Assembly (NCBI GenBank): GCA_011065065.1
Contig: JAAKFL010000145.1
Location: forward strand, 1-5,265
Length of the DNA: 5,265 nucleotides
From: Chlamydiota bacterium
GTDB lineage: Bacteria > Chlamydiota > Chlamydiia > Chlamydiales > SLFE01
Direction of reading: 5' to 3'
Made by a program: the position numbers and the translations under genes. Below, piece by piece: positions 1 through 4,931 of the stretch. A model generated the notes under the pieces. The model was not told where the DNA came from, did no database searches, and saw nothing but the letters and a program-made list of their open reading frames with translations. Numbering within the stretch: position 1 is the first letter of the stretch; every line of letters starts with the position of its first letter.

Positions 1-59
1 GCCACATATCGGAAGATGTGATTCGAAAATATATAGAGACTCAGAAACAAAAAGGCTAG
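1..59 (+). CDS. tnpA: 3' end of IS200/IS605-family transposase TnpA (partial)
   Basis: The frame starting at base 3 reads HISEDVIRKYIETQKQKG and then TAG at 57-59; bases 1-2 belong to a preceding codon. The pattern '(S/E)E-x-VI-(R/K)-x-YI-E-x-Q' followed by a short polar tail is how many IS200/IS605 TnpA proteins (Y1 HUH single-strand transposases) end. Only the last 18 residues are present, so the HUH motif and catalytic tyrosine lie outside the window. The call is strengthened by the palindrome just downstream, which is in the place and has the form expected for the right end of such an element. A chance reading frame is possible given the length, but the combination makes it unlikely. Confidence 0.7.
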   Translation, partial: HISEDVIRKYIETQKQKG

Positions 60-71
60 GCGAGCTTTCAT

Positions 72-92
72 CCTCCAGCACAAGGCTGGAGG
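72..92 (+). repeat. IS right-end hairpin
   Basis: CCTCCAGC (72-79) pairs perfectly with GCTGGAGG (85-92) around a 5-base loop, followed by TTTT at 93-96. In an IS200/IS605 context this is the TnpA recognition hairpin. The short T run means it could also stop transcription leaving tnpA, which would keep the ankyrin gene at 153 separate from it, but four T's are few for a strong intrinsic terminator. Confidence 0.65.
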
Positions 93-152
93 TTTTCCCG
101 CTCGTCGTTAATAAACTATCATCCCCAAAAAATATAACGATGAGGTGTTGCT

Positions 153-1061
153 ATGGATCCGTGTTCAAATAAAATCACTGTTTATTCCAGTAATGAAACT
201 ACTGATTATCCCAGCACTGACCTGAAATTTAAAAGCTTTGTCTATTCAAAATCGCCTAAAGAGCAAGCTCGGCTCCTCGAAAATGCTGCGAAAGCGGGAG
301 ACATCGAAACCATCCAGAAACTTTTTGAGTTGAATGTGAATCCAGATGTCAAATCCGGTGATTATCCAGGGGGAGCTCTTTATGTGGCCTGCATCCACAA
401 TCAGGTTGAAGTTGCTGAAACCCTTATCGATCACGGCGCTAGAAGTGCATACACGTTAAAGCTCATGATTATGGAATCTCGTTCGGATTGCGTGAAGCTT
501 TTATTAGAGCTTAAAGCCGATCCCAATAAACTCTTTAAGTGGGATGGCAAAGAGCTAAGACCTCTTTATGTGGCCTGCATCCACAATCAGGTTGAAGTTG
601 CGAAAACTCTTCTCGATCACGGCGCTAAAAGTGCATATTCGTTAAAGCTCATGATTAGTGAATCTCGCTTGGATTGCGTGAAGCTTTTATTAAAGCTTAA
701 AGCCGATCCCAATGAACTCTCTCATTGGGAGGGCAACAAGCAAAGACCCCTCCATATTTTGGCTGGGCGGAATGGATGGCCTACATGTATGAGCCTGAGT
801 GGAAATGAGAGAAACATCATTTGCCTGCTTATCGAGCACAAAGCCAATGTTCTGTTGAAAAATTCTCGGAAAAATACTCCTTTAGATGTCGCAGTATACA
901 GCAAAAATTCAGACGCACTTGGCGTTTTGTTGCCTCATTATAAAAAAGCCCGGGGAAATGTGTTTTATACAAGCAAACAGAGAAAATCTATGATTCGAAG
1001 CAAAGCGAATATGCGTAGAACATTTAGAAATTTTAAAGTCAAGGTAGTAGTTGATAGATAA
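153..1061 (+). CDS. Ankyrin-repeat protein, putative host-interaction protein
   Basis: A 302-residue protein with no signal peptide or membrane segment. Ankyrin-type helix pairs run from about residue 40 to 262: roughly 41-72, 74-100, 101-135, 136-162, 163-197, 198-238 (with a loop insert around 207-220) and 241-262. Recognisable pieces are AAKAGDIETIQKLFE, VEVAETLIDHGA, CVKLLLELKADPN, RPLHILAGRNG and NTPLDVAV. The first ~35 residues are rich in Ser, Thr and Asn, and the last ~38 are strongly basic (KKARG, SKQRKSMIRSKANMRR). Residues 76-137 and 138-199 are a near-exact duplication. The ATG is supported by GAGGTG at 142-147, five bases upstream. Ankyrin repeats are protein-binding scaffolds; in amoeba-associated bacteria they are often secreted effectors, and a polar N-terminus would suit type III export, but that is inference. 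The target is unknown. An IS end lies directly upstream. Confidence 0.9.
   Translation: MDPCSNKITVYSSNETTDYPSTDLKFKSFVYSKSPKEQARLLENAAKAGDIETIQKLFELNVNPDVKSGDYPGGALYVACIHNQVEVAETLIDHGARSAYTLKLMIMESRSDCVKLLLELKADPNKLFKWDGKELRPLYVACIHNQVEVAKTLLDHGAKSAYSLKLMISESRLDCVKLLLKLKADPNELSHWEGNKQRPLHILAGRNGWPTCMSLSGNERNIICLLIEHKANVLLKNSRKNTPLDVAVYSKNSDALGVLLPHYKKARGNVFYTSKQRKSMIRSKANMRRTFRNFKVKVVVDR
378..749 (+). repeat. Tandem 186-bp duplication inside the ankyrin gene
   Basis: Two in-frame units of 62 codons, 378-563 and 564-749, encode residues 76-137 and 138-199. I count 48 of 62 identical residues. The first 38 bases of the units (ctttatgtggcctgcatcca onward) are identical, including synonymous positions, and further identical blocks follow (cgatcacggcgct, ttaaagctcatgatta, ttaaagccgatcccaat). 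Each unit carries two ankyrin helix pairs. Retained synonymous identity indicates a recent duplication or ongoing gene conversion, a usual way for ankyrin proteins to change length. Confidence 0.92.
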
Positions 1062-1122
1062 GTAAGAATTAGGAAGTAGGCAAAAAGGTGGACGACCATT
1101 CCTGGATCATTTGATAGTTTTC

Positions 1123-1151
1123 TTGATAAGTTGATTCTTTTAACATAAACA
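1123..1151 (+). promoter_or_regulatory. Weak promoter candidate for the 83-residue gene
   Basis: TTGATA (1123-1128), a 17-base spacer and TAAACA (1146-1151) give a good -35 with a poor -10. A second reading, TTGATT (1131-1136), 17 bases, TATTCC (1154-1159), is equally weak. The -35-like hexamer occurs three times (1111, 1123, 1131), so the true one cannot be chosen. Either would start a leader of about 50 bases before the gene at 1214. Confidence 0.25.
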
Positions 1152-1213
1152 GGTATTCCTTTATAGGTAGGTAGTTAGACCAATTTCTTTGTTGAGGATC
1201 AAGAGGAGAAGAT

Positions 1214-1465
1214 ATGGCAAAACGGGAGCACTATTTCTATGACAAAGCGATACTTGCCGATCGTGAAACCGAGCATGTCAATAAACTTCTTGAAAAGTAT
1301 AAACATGAGAAAGTGGACGAGGATCTTAAAAAAAAGATTTGGGAAGAGTTACAGCATGAGAAGCATCTGGGAAACATCTCGATTCCGTTCAAGATTGTTC
1401 TACGACGAGACGAATATGGGAAGTACCCGGATACCATAGAAGTCATTCTCGACACGAAACTCTAA
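1214..1465 (+). CDS. Small charged protein of unknown function
   Basis: An 83-residue protein with a clear ribosome binding site (AAGAGGAG, 1201-1208, five bases before ATG). I do not recognise the family. The sequence begins MAKREHYFYDKAILADRE, continues as a very charged, probably helical stretch (about residues 14-51, with EKYKHEK and DLKKKIWEEL), and finishes with two probable beta strands, PFKIVLRRDE (58-67) and DTIEVILDTKL (73-83). There is no signal peptide, membrane helix or Cys/His metal site. A basic-acidic helix followed by a short sheet would fit a small soluble, possibly RNA- or protein-binding factor, but nothing assigns a role. It lies 148 bases ahead of rpsO, from which it is separated by a repeat and by rpsO's own promoter, so co-transcription is not required. 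Confidence 0.75.
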   Translation: MAKREHYFYDKAILADRETEHVNKLLEKYKHEKVDEDLKKKIWEELQHEKHLGNISIPFKIVLRRDEYGKYPDTIEVILDTKL

Positions 1466-1466
1466 A

Positions 1467-1493
1467 CTCTCTGTGCCTCTATGTCTCTGTGGT
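1467..1493 (-). repeat. Dispersed 'ACCACAGAGACACAGAG' repeat, copy 1
   Basis: Read on the minus strand this is ACCACAGAGACATAGAGG followed by CACAGAGAG, a version of the low-complexity, about 9-base-period repeat seen scattered between genes in several bacterial groups. It begins two bases after the stop of the 83-residue gene. It matches the copy at 4576-4602 in about 22 of 27 positions but in opposite orientation, so the two bracket the rpsO-pnp block as an inverted pair. Function unknown. Confidence 0.7.
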
Positions 1494-1532
1494 AAAAAAA
1501 TGCCCAAAGACTCTCTAAATCCCCTGTTCTAC

Positions 1533-1561
1533 TTGATTTAAATCCATATTTAGTGTATTAT
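1533..1561 (+). promoter_or_regulatory. rpsO promoter (sigma-70/sigma-66 type)
   Basis: TTGATT (1533-1538), exactly 17 bases, TATTAT (1556-1561): five of six matches to the consensus in each box at the optimal spacing, in AT-rich DNA. Transcription would start near 1568 and give a leader of about 45 bases before rpsO. The main chlamydial sigma factor, sigma-66, uses the same type of consensus. Confidence 0.7.
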
Positions 1562-1613
1562 AAGTTAATGAAAACAAGTTAAAAGAGCCAAAAAACCGAC
1601 AGGGGGTCCTTGA

Positions 1614-1883
1614 ATGTCATTGGATAAAGGCACCAAAGAAGAAATCACAAAGAAATTCCAACTTCACGAGAAAGACACAGGGTCAGCGGATGTTCAGATT
1701 GCGATCTTGACTGAGAGAATAGCAGAGCTTACGGATCATTTAAAGATGAGCCCCAAAGACCATAATTCGCGTCTTTCGCTGTTAAAGTTAGTTGGACAGC
1801 GACGACGTCTCCTTGACTATCTGAATTCGACTGATACCAAACGGTATCAAGCTTTGATTAAGAAGCTCAAACTGAGACGCTAA
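1614..1883 (+). CDS. rpsO: 30S ribosomal protein S15
   Basis: An 89-residue protein of normal S15 length, read with high confidence. S15 is a primary binder of 16S rRNA in the central domain, where it organises the helix 20/21/22 junction and later forms a bridge to the 50S subunit. The family landmarks are present: FQLHEKDTGSADVQIA (15-30), the loop SPKDHNSR with His42, Asp49 and Ser52 at the rRNA-contacting positions, LVGQRRRLLDYL (59-70) and the basic C-terminus. The first 34 residues agree with my recollection of the Chlamydia trachomatis protein, the best lineage marker in the window. The start is fixed by AGGGGGT (1601-1607), six bases upstream. It has its own promoter and ends in a strong terminator before pnp, the classic rpsO-pnp order. 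Confidence 0.98.
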   Translation: MSLDKGTKEEITKKFQLHEKDTGSADVQIAILTERIAELTDHLKMSPKDHNSRLSLLKLVGQRRRLLDYLNSTDTKRYQALIKKLKLRR

Positions 1884-1890
1884 GGATACA

Positions 1891-1941
1891 GGCTGTTGTT
1901 CCCGATCAACTTAGTATTGATCGGGTACAACAGCCTTTTTT
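1891..1941 (+). terminator. Intrinsic terminator of rpsO
   Basis: GGCTGTTGT (1891-1899) pairs with ACAACAGCC (1927-1935) and CCCGATCAA (1901-1909) with TTGATCGGG (1917-1925), with one T-T mismatch between them and a 7-base loop (1910-1916). That is an 18-pair stem directly followed by six T's (1936-1941). It begins seven bases after the rpsO stop. It should end most rpsO transcripts; any pnp expression from the rpsO promoter would depend on readthrough. Confidence 0.95.
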
Positions 1942-1971
1942 ATTTATGAATCTAGGAGTTTAGGTTGAATT

Positions 1972-2023
1972 GAAGTCAGAAATTCCTGTTCAAAAATTTA
2001 TTTGAAAAGAAATTTCTGAGTTC
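1972..2023 (+). promoter_or_regulatory. Long AT-rich hairpin in the pnp leader
   Basis: Bases 1972-1994 pair with 2001-2023: three pairs (1972-1974/2021-2023), a G-G mismatch, nine pairs (1976-1984/2011-2019), a C-A mismatch, two pairs, a G-A mismatch, six pairs (1989-1994/2001-2006) and a 6-base loop. This gives 20 pairs with three single mismatches and no T run after it, so it is not a normal terminator. It lies 49 bases before the pnp start. In enterobacteria a long leader stem of pnp is cut by RNase III and the product is used by PNPase to repress its own mRNA; this stem has suitable size and position for a similar role, which is inference. Confidence 0.55.
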
Positions 2024-2072
2024 TATTCCTATCACCCTTGACTCCTTTTAAAAATACAATAAGGAGTTATCT

Positions 2073-4175
2073 ATGAAAAGAAACACGATTACTGTGCCTC
2101 TTGGCGACCAAGAAATCACCTTTGAAACAGGGAAGGTTGCGAAGCAGGCTAATGGATCTGTCATTGTTAAGATGGGAGAAACCATTGTTTTTGCCACAGC
2201 ATGTGCTGCGGACAAGCCGACCGAAGGGCTTGATTTTCTTCCCCTTCAAGTCCACTATCAAGAAAAATTTTCCTCTGCTGGAAAGACTCTTGGTGGTTAT
2301 TTAAAACGTGAAGGGCGTCCTTCTGAAAGGGAAATACTCACCTCTCGTCTGATTGACCGGCCAATTCGCCCCATGTTTGAAGAGGGTTATTGCTGTGAAA
2401 CTCAAGTTCTGGCGTATGTTTGGTCTTATGATGGTGTTCACTCGCCAGGTCCTCTGGCTCTTTGTGCAGCAGCAGCAGCTCTCGTCATCTCAGACATTCC
2501 ATTAGTGAAGCCAATCGGAGCTGTTCGTGTGGGAATGGTTGAGGGCAAGTTTGTGGTCAATCCGACAATTGCGCAGCAACAAGTATCGACTTTAGATCTA
2601 TTGATGGCGGGTACGGAAGATGCCGTTCTGATGATTGAAGGGTACTGCGACTTCTTGACCGAAGAGCAGGTCTTGGAAGCCATTGAATTTGGACATGGGT
2701 TTATCAAGGACATTTGCCATGCTTTAGCGAAGTGGAGAGAAGAAGTTGGAAAACCAAAGAATCGCGACGGGCTACGACCTCCGGTATCAGATGAGATCAA
2801 ACAAACAGTTTACTCGATTATGGAGCCCAAGCTGGCTTCTGTTCTTCGCATTAAGGATAAGTTGGAGCGTGAAACGGCGCAATCTGAAATGAAAAAAGAG
2901 GTGATGGACAAGTTCTTCCCTGAGGGTGAAGAATCAGAACATGATCCTCTGGAAATATCCACGGTCTTCAAAAAGATCCAAGCCGATTATCTCAGAAAGA
3001 TGGTTCTCAACGAAAATCTTCGCTGTGATGGCCGGAAAACTACTGATATTCGTTTCATTGACATTGAGCAAGGACTTCTTCCAAGAGTCCACGGAAGCTC
3101 TCTCTTTACACGAGGAGAGACTCAATCTATGGCTGTCTGCACTTTGGGTGGAGAAACCATGGCTCAGCGTTATGAAACTCTTGATGGAGATGGTTCTCGT
3201 CGATTTTATCTCCAATACTCATTTCCTCCGTTCTCTGTTGGAGAAGTGAGACGAATGGGACCTCCGGGACGACGAGAAATTGGACATGGTAAGTTAGCCG
3301 AAAGAGCACTATCATTCTCTCTTCCAGACCGTGAGAAATTTCCCTACACCATCAGACTTGAATCCAACATCACGGAATCGAACGGTTCCTCATCGATGGC
3401 ATCTGTATGCGGAGGCTGCCTAGCCTTGATGAATGCTGGTGTTCCGATCAAGCGACCGGTATCCGGAATTGCAATGGGTTTGATTTTGGAAGGAAAGCAA
3501 TTTGCAATTCTTTCTGATATTCTTGGCATTGAAGATTCCCTTGGGGATATGGATTTCAAAATCACAGGAGACGGCGATGGGATCACTGCCTTCCAAATGG
3601 ACATCAAAGTGGAAGGGATCACTGTCGAGATCATGGCTGCTGCGTTGAAGCAAGCGCGTGAAGGCAGAATCCACATCTTGAATAAGATGTTGGAAGTGGC
3701 TCCTACGTATGCTACTGAAATGTCAATCCATGCGCCTCGTATTGCATCAATCAAAGTCAAGATAAGTCAGATTGGAGCCATCATTGGGCCAGGAGGATCG
3801 AAGATTCGTGAAATCATGGCTGAATCAGGTGCTGAAATCGACATCAATGATGATGGAATTGTCAATATAGCCGCTCCTGGAAAAGAAGGACTGGACATTG
3901 CTATTGCCATGGTTGAAGGGTTGACAGCTGAAGTTGAAATTGGAAAAATCTATGAAGGGCTTGTCAAAAAGATCATGCCGTTTGGGATTTTTGTCGAGAT
4001 CCTGCCAGGAAAAGAAGGGCTTTGCCATATATCAGAGTATGACAATCAGCGCATTGAAGACCTAAATGATGTGGTGAAAGAGAAGCAAACAGTCACTGTG
4101 AAGGTCCTCGATATCAACGACAGAGGTCAGATCAAACTAAGTCGCAAAGCGACCCTTGTCAAGTCCAATAACTAA
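2073..4175 (+). CDS. pnp: Polyribonucleotide nucleotidyltransferase (PNPase)
   Basis: A full-length 700-residue PNPase, which degrades RNA 3' to 5' with phosphate, releasing nucleoside diphosphates, and can also add tails; it works as a cytoplasmic trimer and often joins RNase E-type degradosomes. Domains in order: first RNase PH-like domain (about 12-145, with HYQEKFSSAGKTLGGYLKRE and REGRPSEREILTSRLIDRP), the helical linker (about 150-310), the second, catalytic RNase PH domain (about 318-545), KH (about 555-615, GPGG at 572-575) and S1 (about 622-692). The phosphate-binding SNGSSSMASVCGG (436-448) and catalytic Asp488, Asp494 and Lys496 in IEDSLGDMDFK are intact, so it should be active. 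AAGGAG (2061-2066) fixes the start. Wording such as AYVWSYDG and MIEGYCDFLTEEQVLEAI is chlamydial. No confident sigma-70 promoter is visible in the 190-base gap after rpsO. Confidence 0.98.
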   Translation: MKRNTITVPLGDQEITFETGKVAKQANGSVIVKMGETIVFATACAADKPTEGLDFLPLQVHYQEKFSSAGKTLGGYLKREGRPSEREILTSRLIDRPIRPMFEEGYCCETQVLAYVWSYDGVHSPGPLALCAAAAALVISDIPLVKPIGAVRVGMVEGKFVVNPTIAQQQVSTLDLLMAGTEDAVLMIEGYCDFLTEEQVLEAIEFGHGFIKDICHALAKWREEVGKPKNRDGLRPPVSDEIKQTVYSIMEPKLASVLRIKDKLERETAQSEMKKEVMDKFFPEGEESEHDPLEISTVFKKIQADYLRKMVLNENLRCDGRKTTDIRFIDIEQGLLPRVHGSSLFTRGETQSMAVCTLGGETMAQRYETLDGDGSRRFYLQYSFPPFSVGEVRRMGPPGRREIGHGKLAERALSFSLPDREKFPYTIRLESNITESNGSSSMASVCGGCLALMNAGVPIKRPVSGIAMGLILEGKQFAILSDILGIEDSLGDMDFKITGDGDGITAFQMDIKVEGITVEIMAAALKQAREGRIHILNKMLEVAPTYATEMSIHAPRIASIKVKISQIGAIIGPGGSKIREIMAESGAEIDINDDGIVNIAAPGKEGLDIAIAMVEGLTAEVEIGKIYEGLVKKIMPFGIFVEILPGKEGLCHISEYDNQRIEDLNDVVKEKQTVTVKVLDINDRGQIKLSRKATLVKSNN

Positions 4176-4203
4176 GAGGGTGTCTCGAAACCATCTTGTC
4201 AGA

Positions 4204-4247
4204 AAACCCCCTTTTCGATTGAATGAAATTTAATCAGGAGGGGGTTT
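4204..4247 (+). promoter_or_regulatory. Hairpin that buries the Shine-Dalgarno of the 84-residue gene; possible pnp terminator
   Basis: AAACCCCCTTTT (4204-4215, read from the second A of the run) pairs with AGGAGGGGGTTT (4236-4247): 12 continuous pairs, two of them G-U, around a 20-base AT-rich loop. The 3' arm contains the whole ribosome binding site AGGAGGGGG (4236-4244) of the gene starting at 4251. It lies 29 bases after the pnp stop. The 3' flank 'ctt atg' is not a T run, so as a terminator it would be poor unless the TTT in the stem counts. Translational masking of the downstream gene fits better. Confidence 0.6.
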
Positions 4248-4250
4248 CTT

Positions 4251-4505
4251 ATGTCCAACTTTTTGAGTTTTGTATCGAGAGAAGGTGAACAAGTTAGGTT
4301 GCCAACAGCTTCTTATTCTAAGTCACTTGGGACTTCGAAGTATGAAGCGCGTCGCATGTTGAAGACGTATGAAAAAGCATTGAAAAAGTCAGATGCTTCT
4401 GATCACAAACGGAAGCGGTTTCAATTGGAGAAAGGTCGTTACCATCGGATGCTGAGGTCGAAGGAGAATGTGGAAGAGGCTGCTTTTTGGTGTCTTTTGA
4501 GCTAA
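4251..4505 (+). CDS. Small basic protein of unknown function
   Basis: An 84-residue protein with an exceptionally strong ribosome binding site (AGGAGGGGG, 4236-4244, six bases before ATG), which supports it as a real gene. I do not recognise it. Arg and Lys total 19 against 10 Asp and Glu; the middle, about residues 29-72 (SKYEARRMLKTYEKALKK, then DHKRKRFQLEKGRYHRMLRS), is probably a pair of basic helices that could bind nucleic acid or an acidic partner. No signal peptide, membrane segment or zinc site. It lies 75 bases after pnp on the same strand, so it may be read from pnp transcripts, with translation controlled by the hairpin over its ribosome binding site. Alternatives are a lineage-specific small protein or an effector fragment; the sequence does not decide. 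Confidence 0.65.
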   Translation: MSNFLSFVSREGEQVRLPTASYSKSLGTSKYEARRMLKTYEKALKKSDASDHKRKRFQLEKGRYHRMLRSKENVEEAAFWCLLS

Positions 4506-4519
4506 CGTGGCCATTTTTT

Positions 4520-4544
4520 ACCGCGAAGATGCGCGAAGAGAGCG
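4520..4544 (+). repeat. Dispersed 'CCGCGAAG' repeat
   Basis: ACCGCGAAGATGCGCGAAGA then GAGCG: CGCGAAGA occurs twice, at 4522-4529 and 4532-4539, ten bases apart. Together with the ACCACAGAG motif 30 bases later it belongs to a class of short GA-rich intergenic repeats found in many copies in some bacterial genomes. It starts 15 bases after the stop of the 84-residue gene. Function unknown. Confidence 0.55.
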
Positions 4545-4574
4545 TCTTTGTATAGAAGATTCTTGGAACATATT

Positions 4575-4608
4575 CACCACAGAGTCACCGAGACACAGAG
4601 AAAGAGAG
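4575..4608 (+). repeat. Dispersed 'ACCACAGAGACACAGAG' repeat, copy 2
   Basis: CACCACAGAGTCACCGAGA then CACAGAGAAAGAGAG, with the AGAG core repeating about every nine bases. It matches the reverse complement of 1467-1493 at about 22 of 27 positions. A short hairpin GGTTG-AAGA-CAACC follows at 4619-4632. The two repeat copies lie in opposite orientation about 3.1 kb apart. Confidence 0.7.
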
Positions 4609-4659
4609 ATTGATGCTCGGTTGAAGACAACCCTATTCTTAGGTAAAACAATTTCTACT

Positions 4660-4668
4660 TGTTATATA
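4660..4668 (+). promoter_or_regulatory. Extended -10 promoter candidate for the F-box gene
   Basis: TG-T-TATATA: TG at 4660-4661, one base, then TATATA at 4663-4668, the extended -10 form that needs little -35 contact. The best -35 is poor (TTAGGT, 4639-4644, 18 bases away). Transcription would start near 4675, placing the miniature element at 4690-4744 inside the 5' leader of the gene at 4773. Confidence 0.4.
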
Positions 4669-4681
4669 AAAAACACATAGG

Positions 4682-4753
4682 TATCTATTGGCCTTGTTCA
4701 CTTCTTCGGTCATTTTTTTAAGCCTAGTGCAAGTGAACAAGGCCTATCTATTG
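4682..4753. mobile_element. Miniature inverted-repeat element with target duplication (MITE-like)
   Basis: GGCCTTGTTCACTT (4690-4703) and AAGTGAACAAGGCC (4731-4744) are a perfect 14-bp inverted repeat separated by 27 bases. Directly outside them TATCTATT occurs at 4682-4689 and again at 4745-4752; counting the next base, the direct repeat is TATCTATTG, nine bases, at 4682-4690 and 4745-4753. Perfect terminal inverted repeats flanked by a direct repeat of this length is the signature of transposition with target duplication. The element of 55 bp has no coding capacity. If transcribed it would form a strong hairpin. The T run (4713-4719) is in the loop, so a normal terminator is not the explanation. 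Confidence 0.6.
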
Positions 4754-4772
4754 TCCTAAAAAAGGAATCCCA

Positions 4773-4931
4773 ATGGAACCAACATCAAAACCCTTAATTC
4801 CTACTGATAGTCCCAGCATAATTGAAAGAACGACTTCCAAAGCTCCATATGAAATTTTTCTCATGATATTTTCTCTTCTAGATTTCGCGGATCAAGCACG
4901 CTGTTCCTTGGTTTGTTGGCCAGGTTGGTGA
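4773..4931 (+). pseudogene. F-box protein, truncated just after the F-box
   Basis: Starts at ATG 4773 after AAAGGA (4761-4766, six bases) and reads 52 codons to TGA at 4929-4931. Residues 24-48 form a good F-box: APYEIFLMIFSLLDF then ADQARCSLVC, with the conserved Pro, Glu-Ile, Ile-Phe, Leu-Asp and the Cys-Ser-Leu-Val-Cys end. F-boxes bind Skp1 and put targets into SCF ubiquitin ligases; in bacteria that live in eukaryotes such proteins are secreted effectors that use host ubiquitination. A normal protein would go on with a Trp two residues after the last Cys and a substrate-binding domain (leucine-rich, ankyrin or similar), but here the sequence turns to WPGW and stops. The break coincides with a change in GC and with a foreign-looking frame on the other strand, so truncation by a junction, not gene decay, is likely. 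The first 23 residues are Ser/Thr/Pro-rich and without a signal peptide. Confidence 0.7.

Larger units (their letters stand above)
1..104 (+). mobile_element. Right end of an IS200/IS605-type insertion sequence
   Basis: The TnpA stop codon is followed by 'gagctttcatcctccagc' and a compact palindrome, then 'ttttcccgctcg'. IS200/IS605 elements lack terminal inverted repeats and instead carry a subterminal hairpin at each end that TnpA recognises as single-stranded DNA; the right-end hairpin usually lies shortly after tnpA in a 'ttcatcc(stem)ggtttt' context like this one. The exact right boundary cannot be set from one copy; about base 100-110 is likely, since cleavage normally falls a few to some tens of bases beyond the hairpin. 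The left end is outside the window, and the window may start here because repeated ISs break assemblies. Confidence 0.65.

Noticed and set aside
133..138. TATAAC as the -10 of the ankyrin gene
   Set aside because: Transcription would start at about 145, within the ribosome binding site, and there is no -35 at proper distance.
722..904. A 60-codon minus-strand frame within the ankyrin gene
   Set aside because: Antisense to clear ankyrin repeats and without family resemblance or a ribosome binding site.
1239..1439. A 66-codon plus-strand frame overlapping the 83-residue gene
   Set aside because: No Shine-Dalgarno, and the other frame has both a good one and a sensible protein; an overlapping gene is not supported.
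1917..1946. TTGATC with TATTTA as a pnp promoter inside the rpsO terminator
   Set aside because: The 18-base spacing is allowed, but the -35 is part of the terminator stem and the -10 is its T run, so chance similarity is likely.
2038..2060. TTGACT (2038-2043) and TACAAT (2055-2060) before pnp as a promoter
   Set aside because: Both boxes look good but only 11 bases separate them, too close for sigma-70, and the start would fall on or past the ribosome binding site.
3344..3760. A 138-codon minus-strand frame (and a 120-codon one at 2438-2800)
   Set aside because: Both lie wholly antisense to well-conserved pnp, have no ribosome binding site of note and read as low-quality protein; they are shadows of pnp codon usage.
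4619..4632. GGTTG-AAGA-CAACC as a terminator for the 84-residue gene
   Set aside because: Only five pairs and followed by CTATTCTT, not a T run; it is over 110 bases from the stop.
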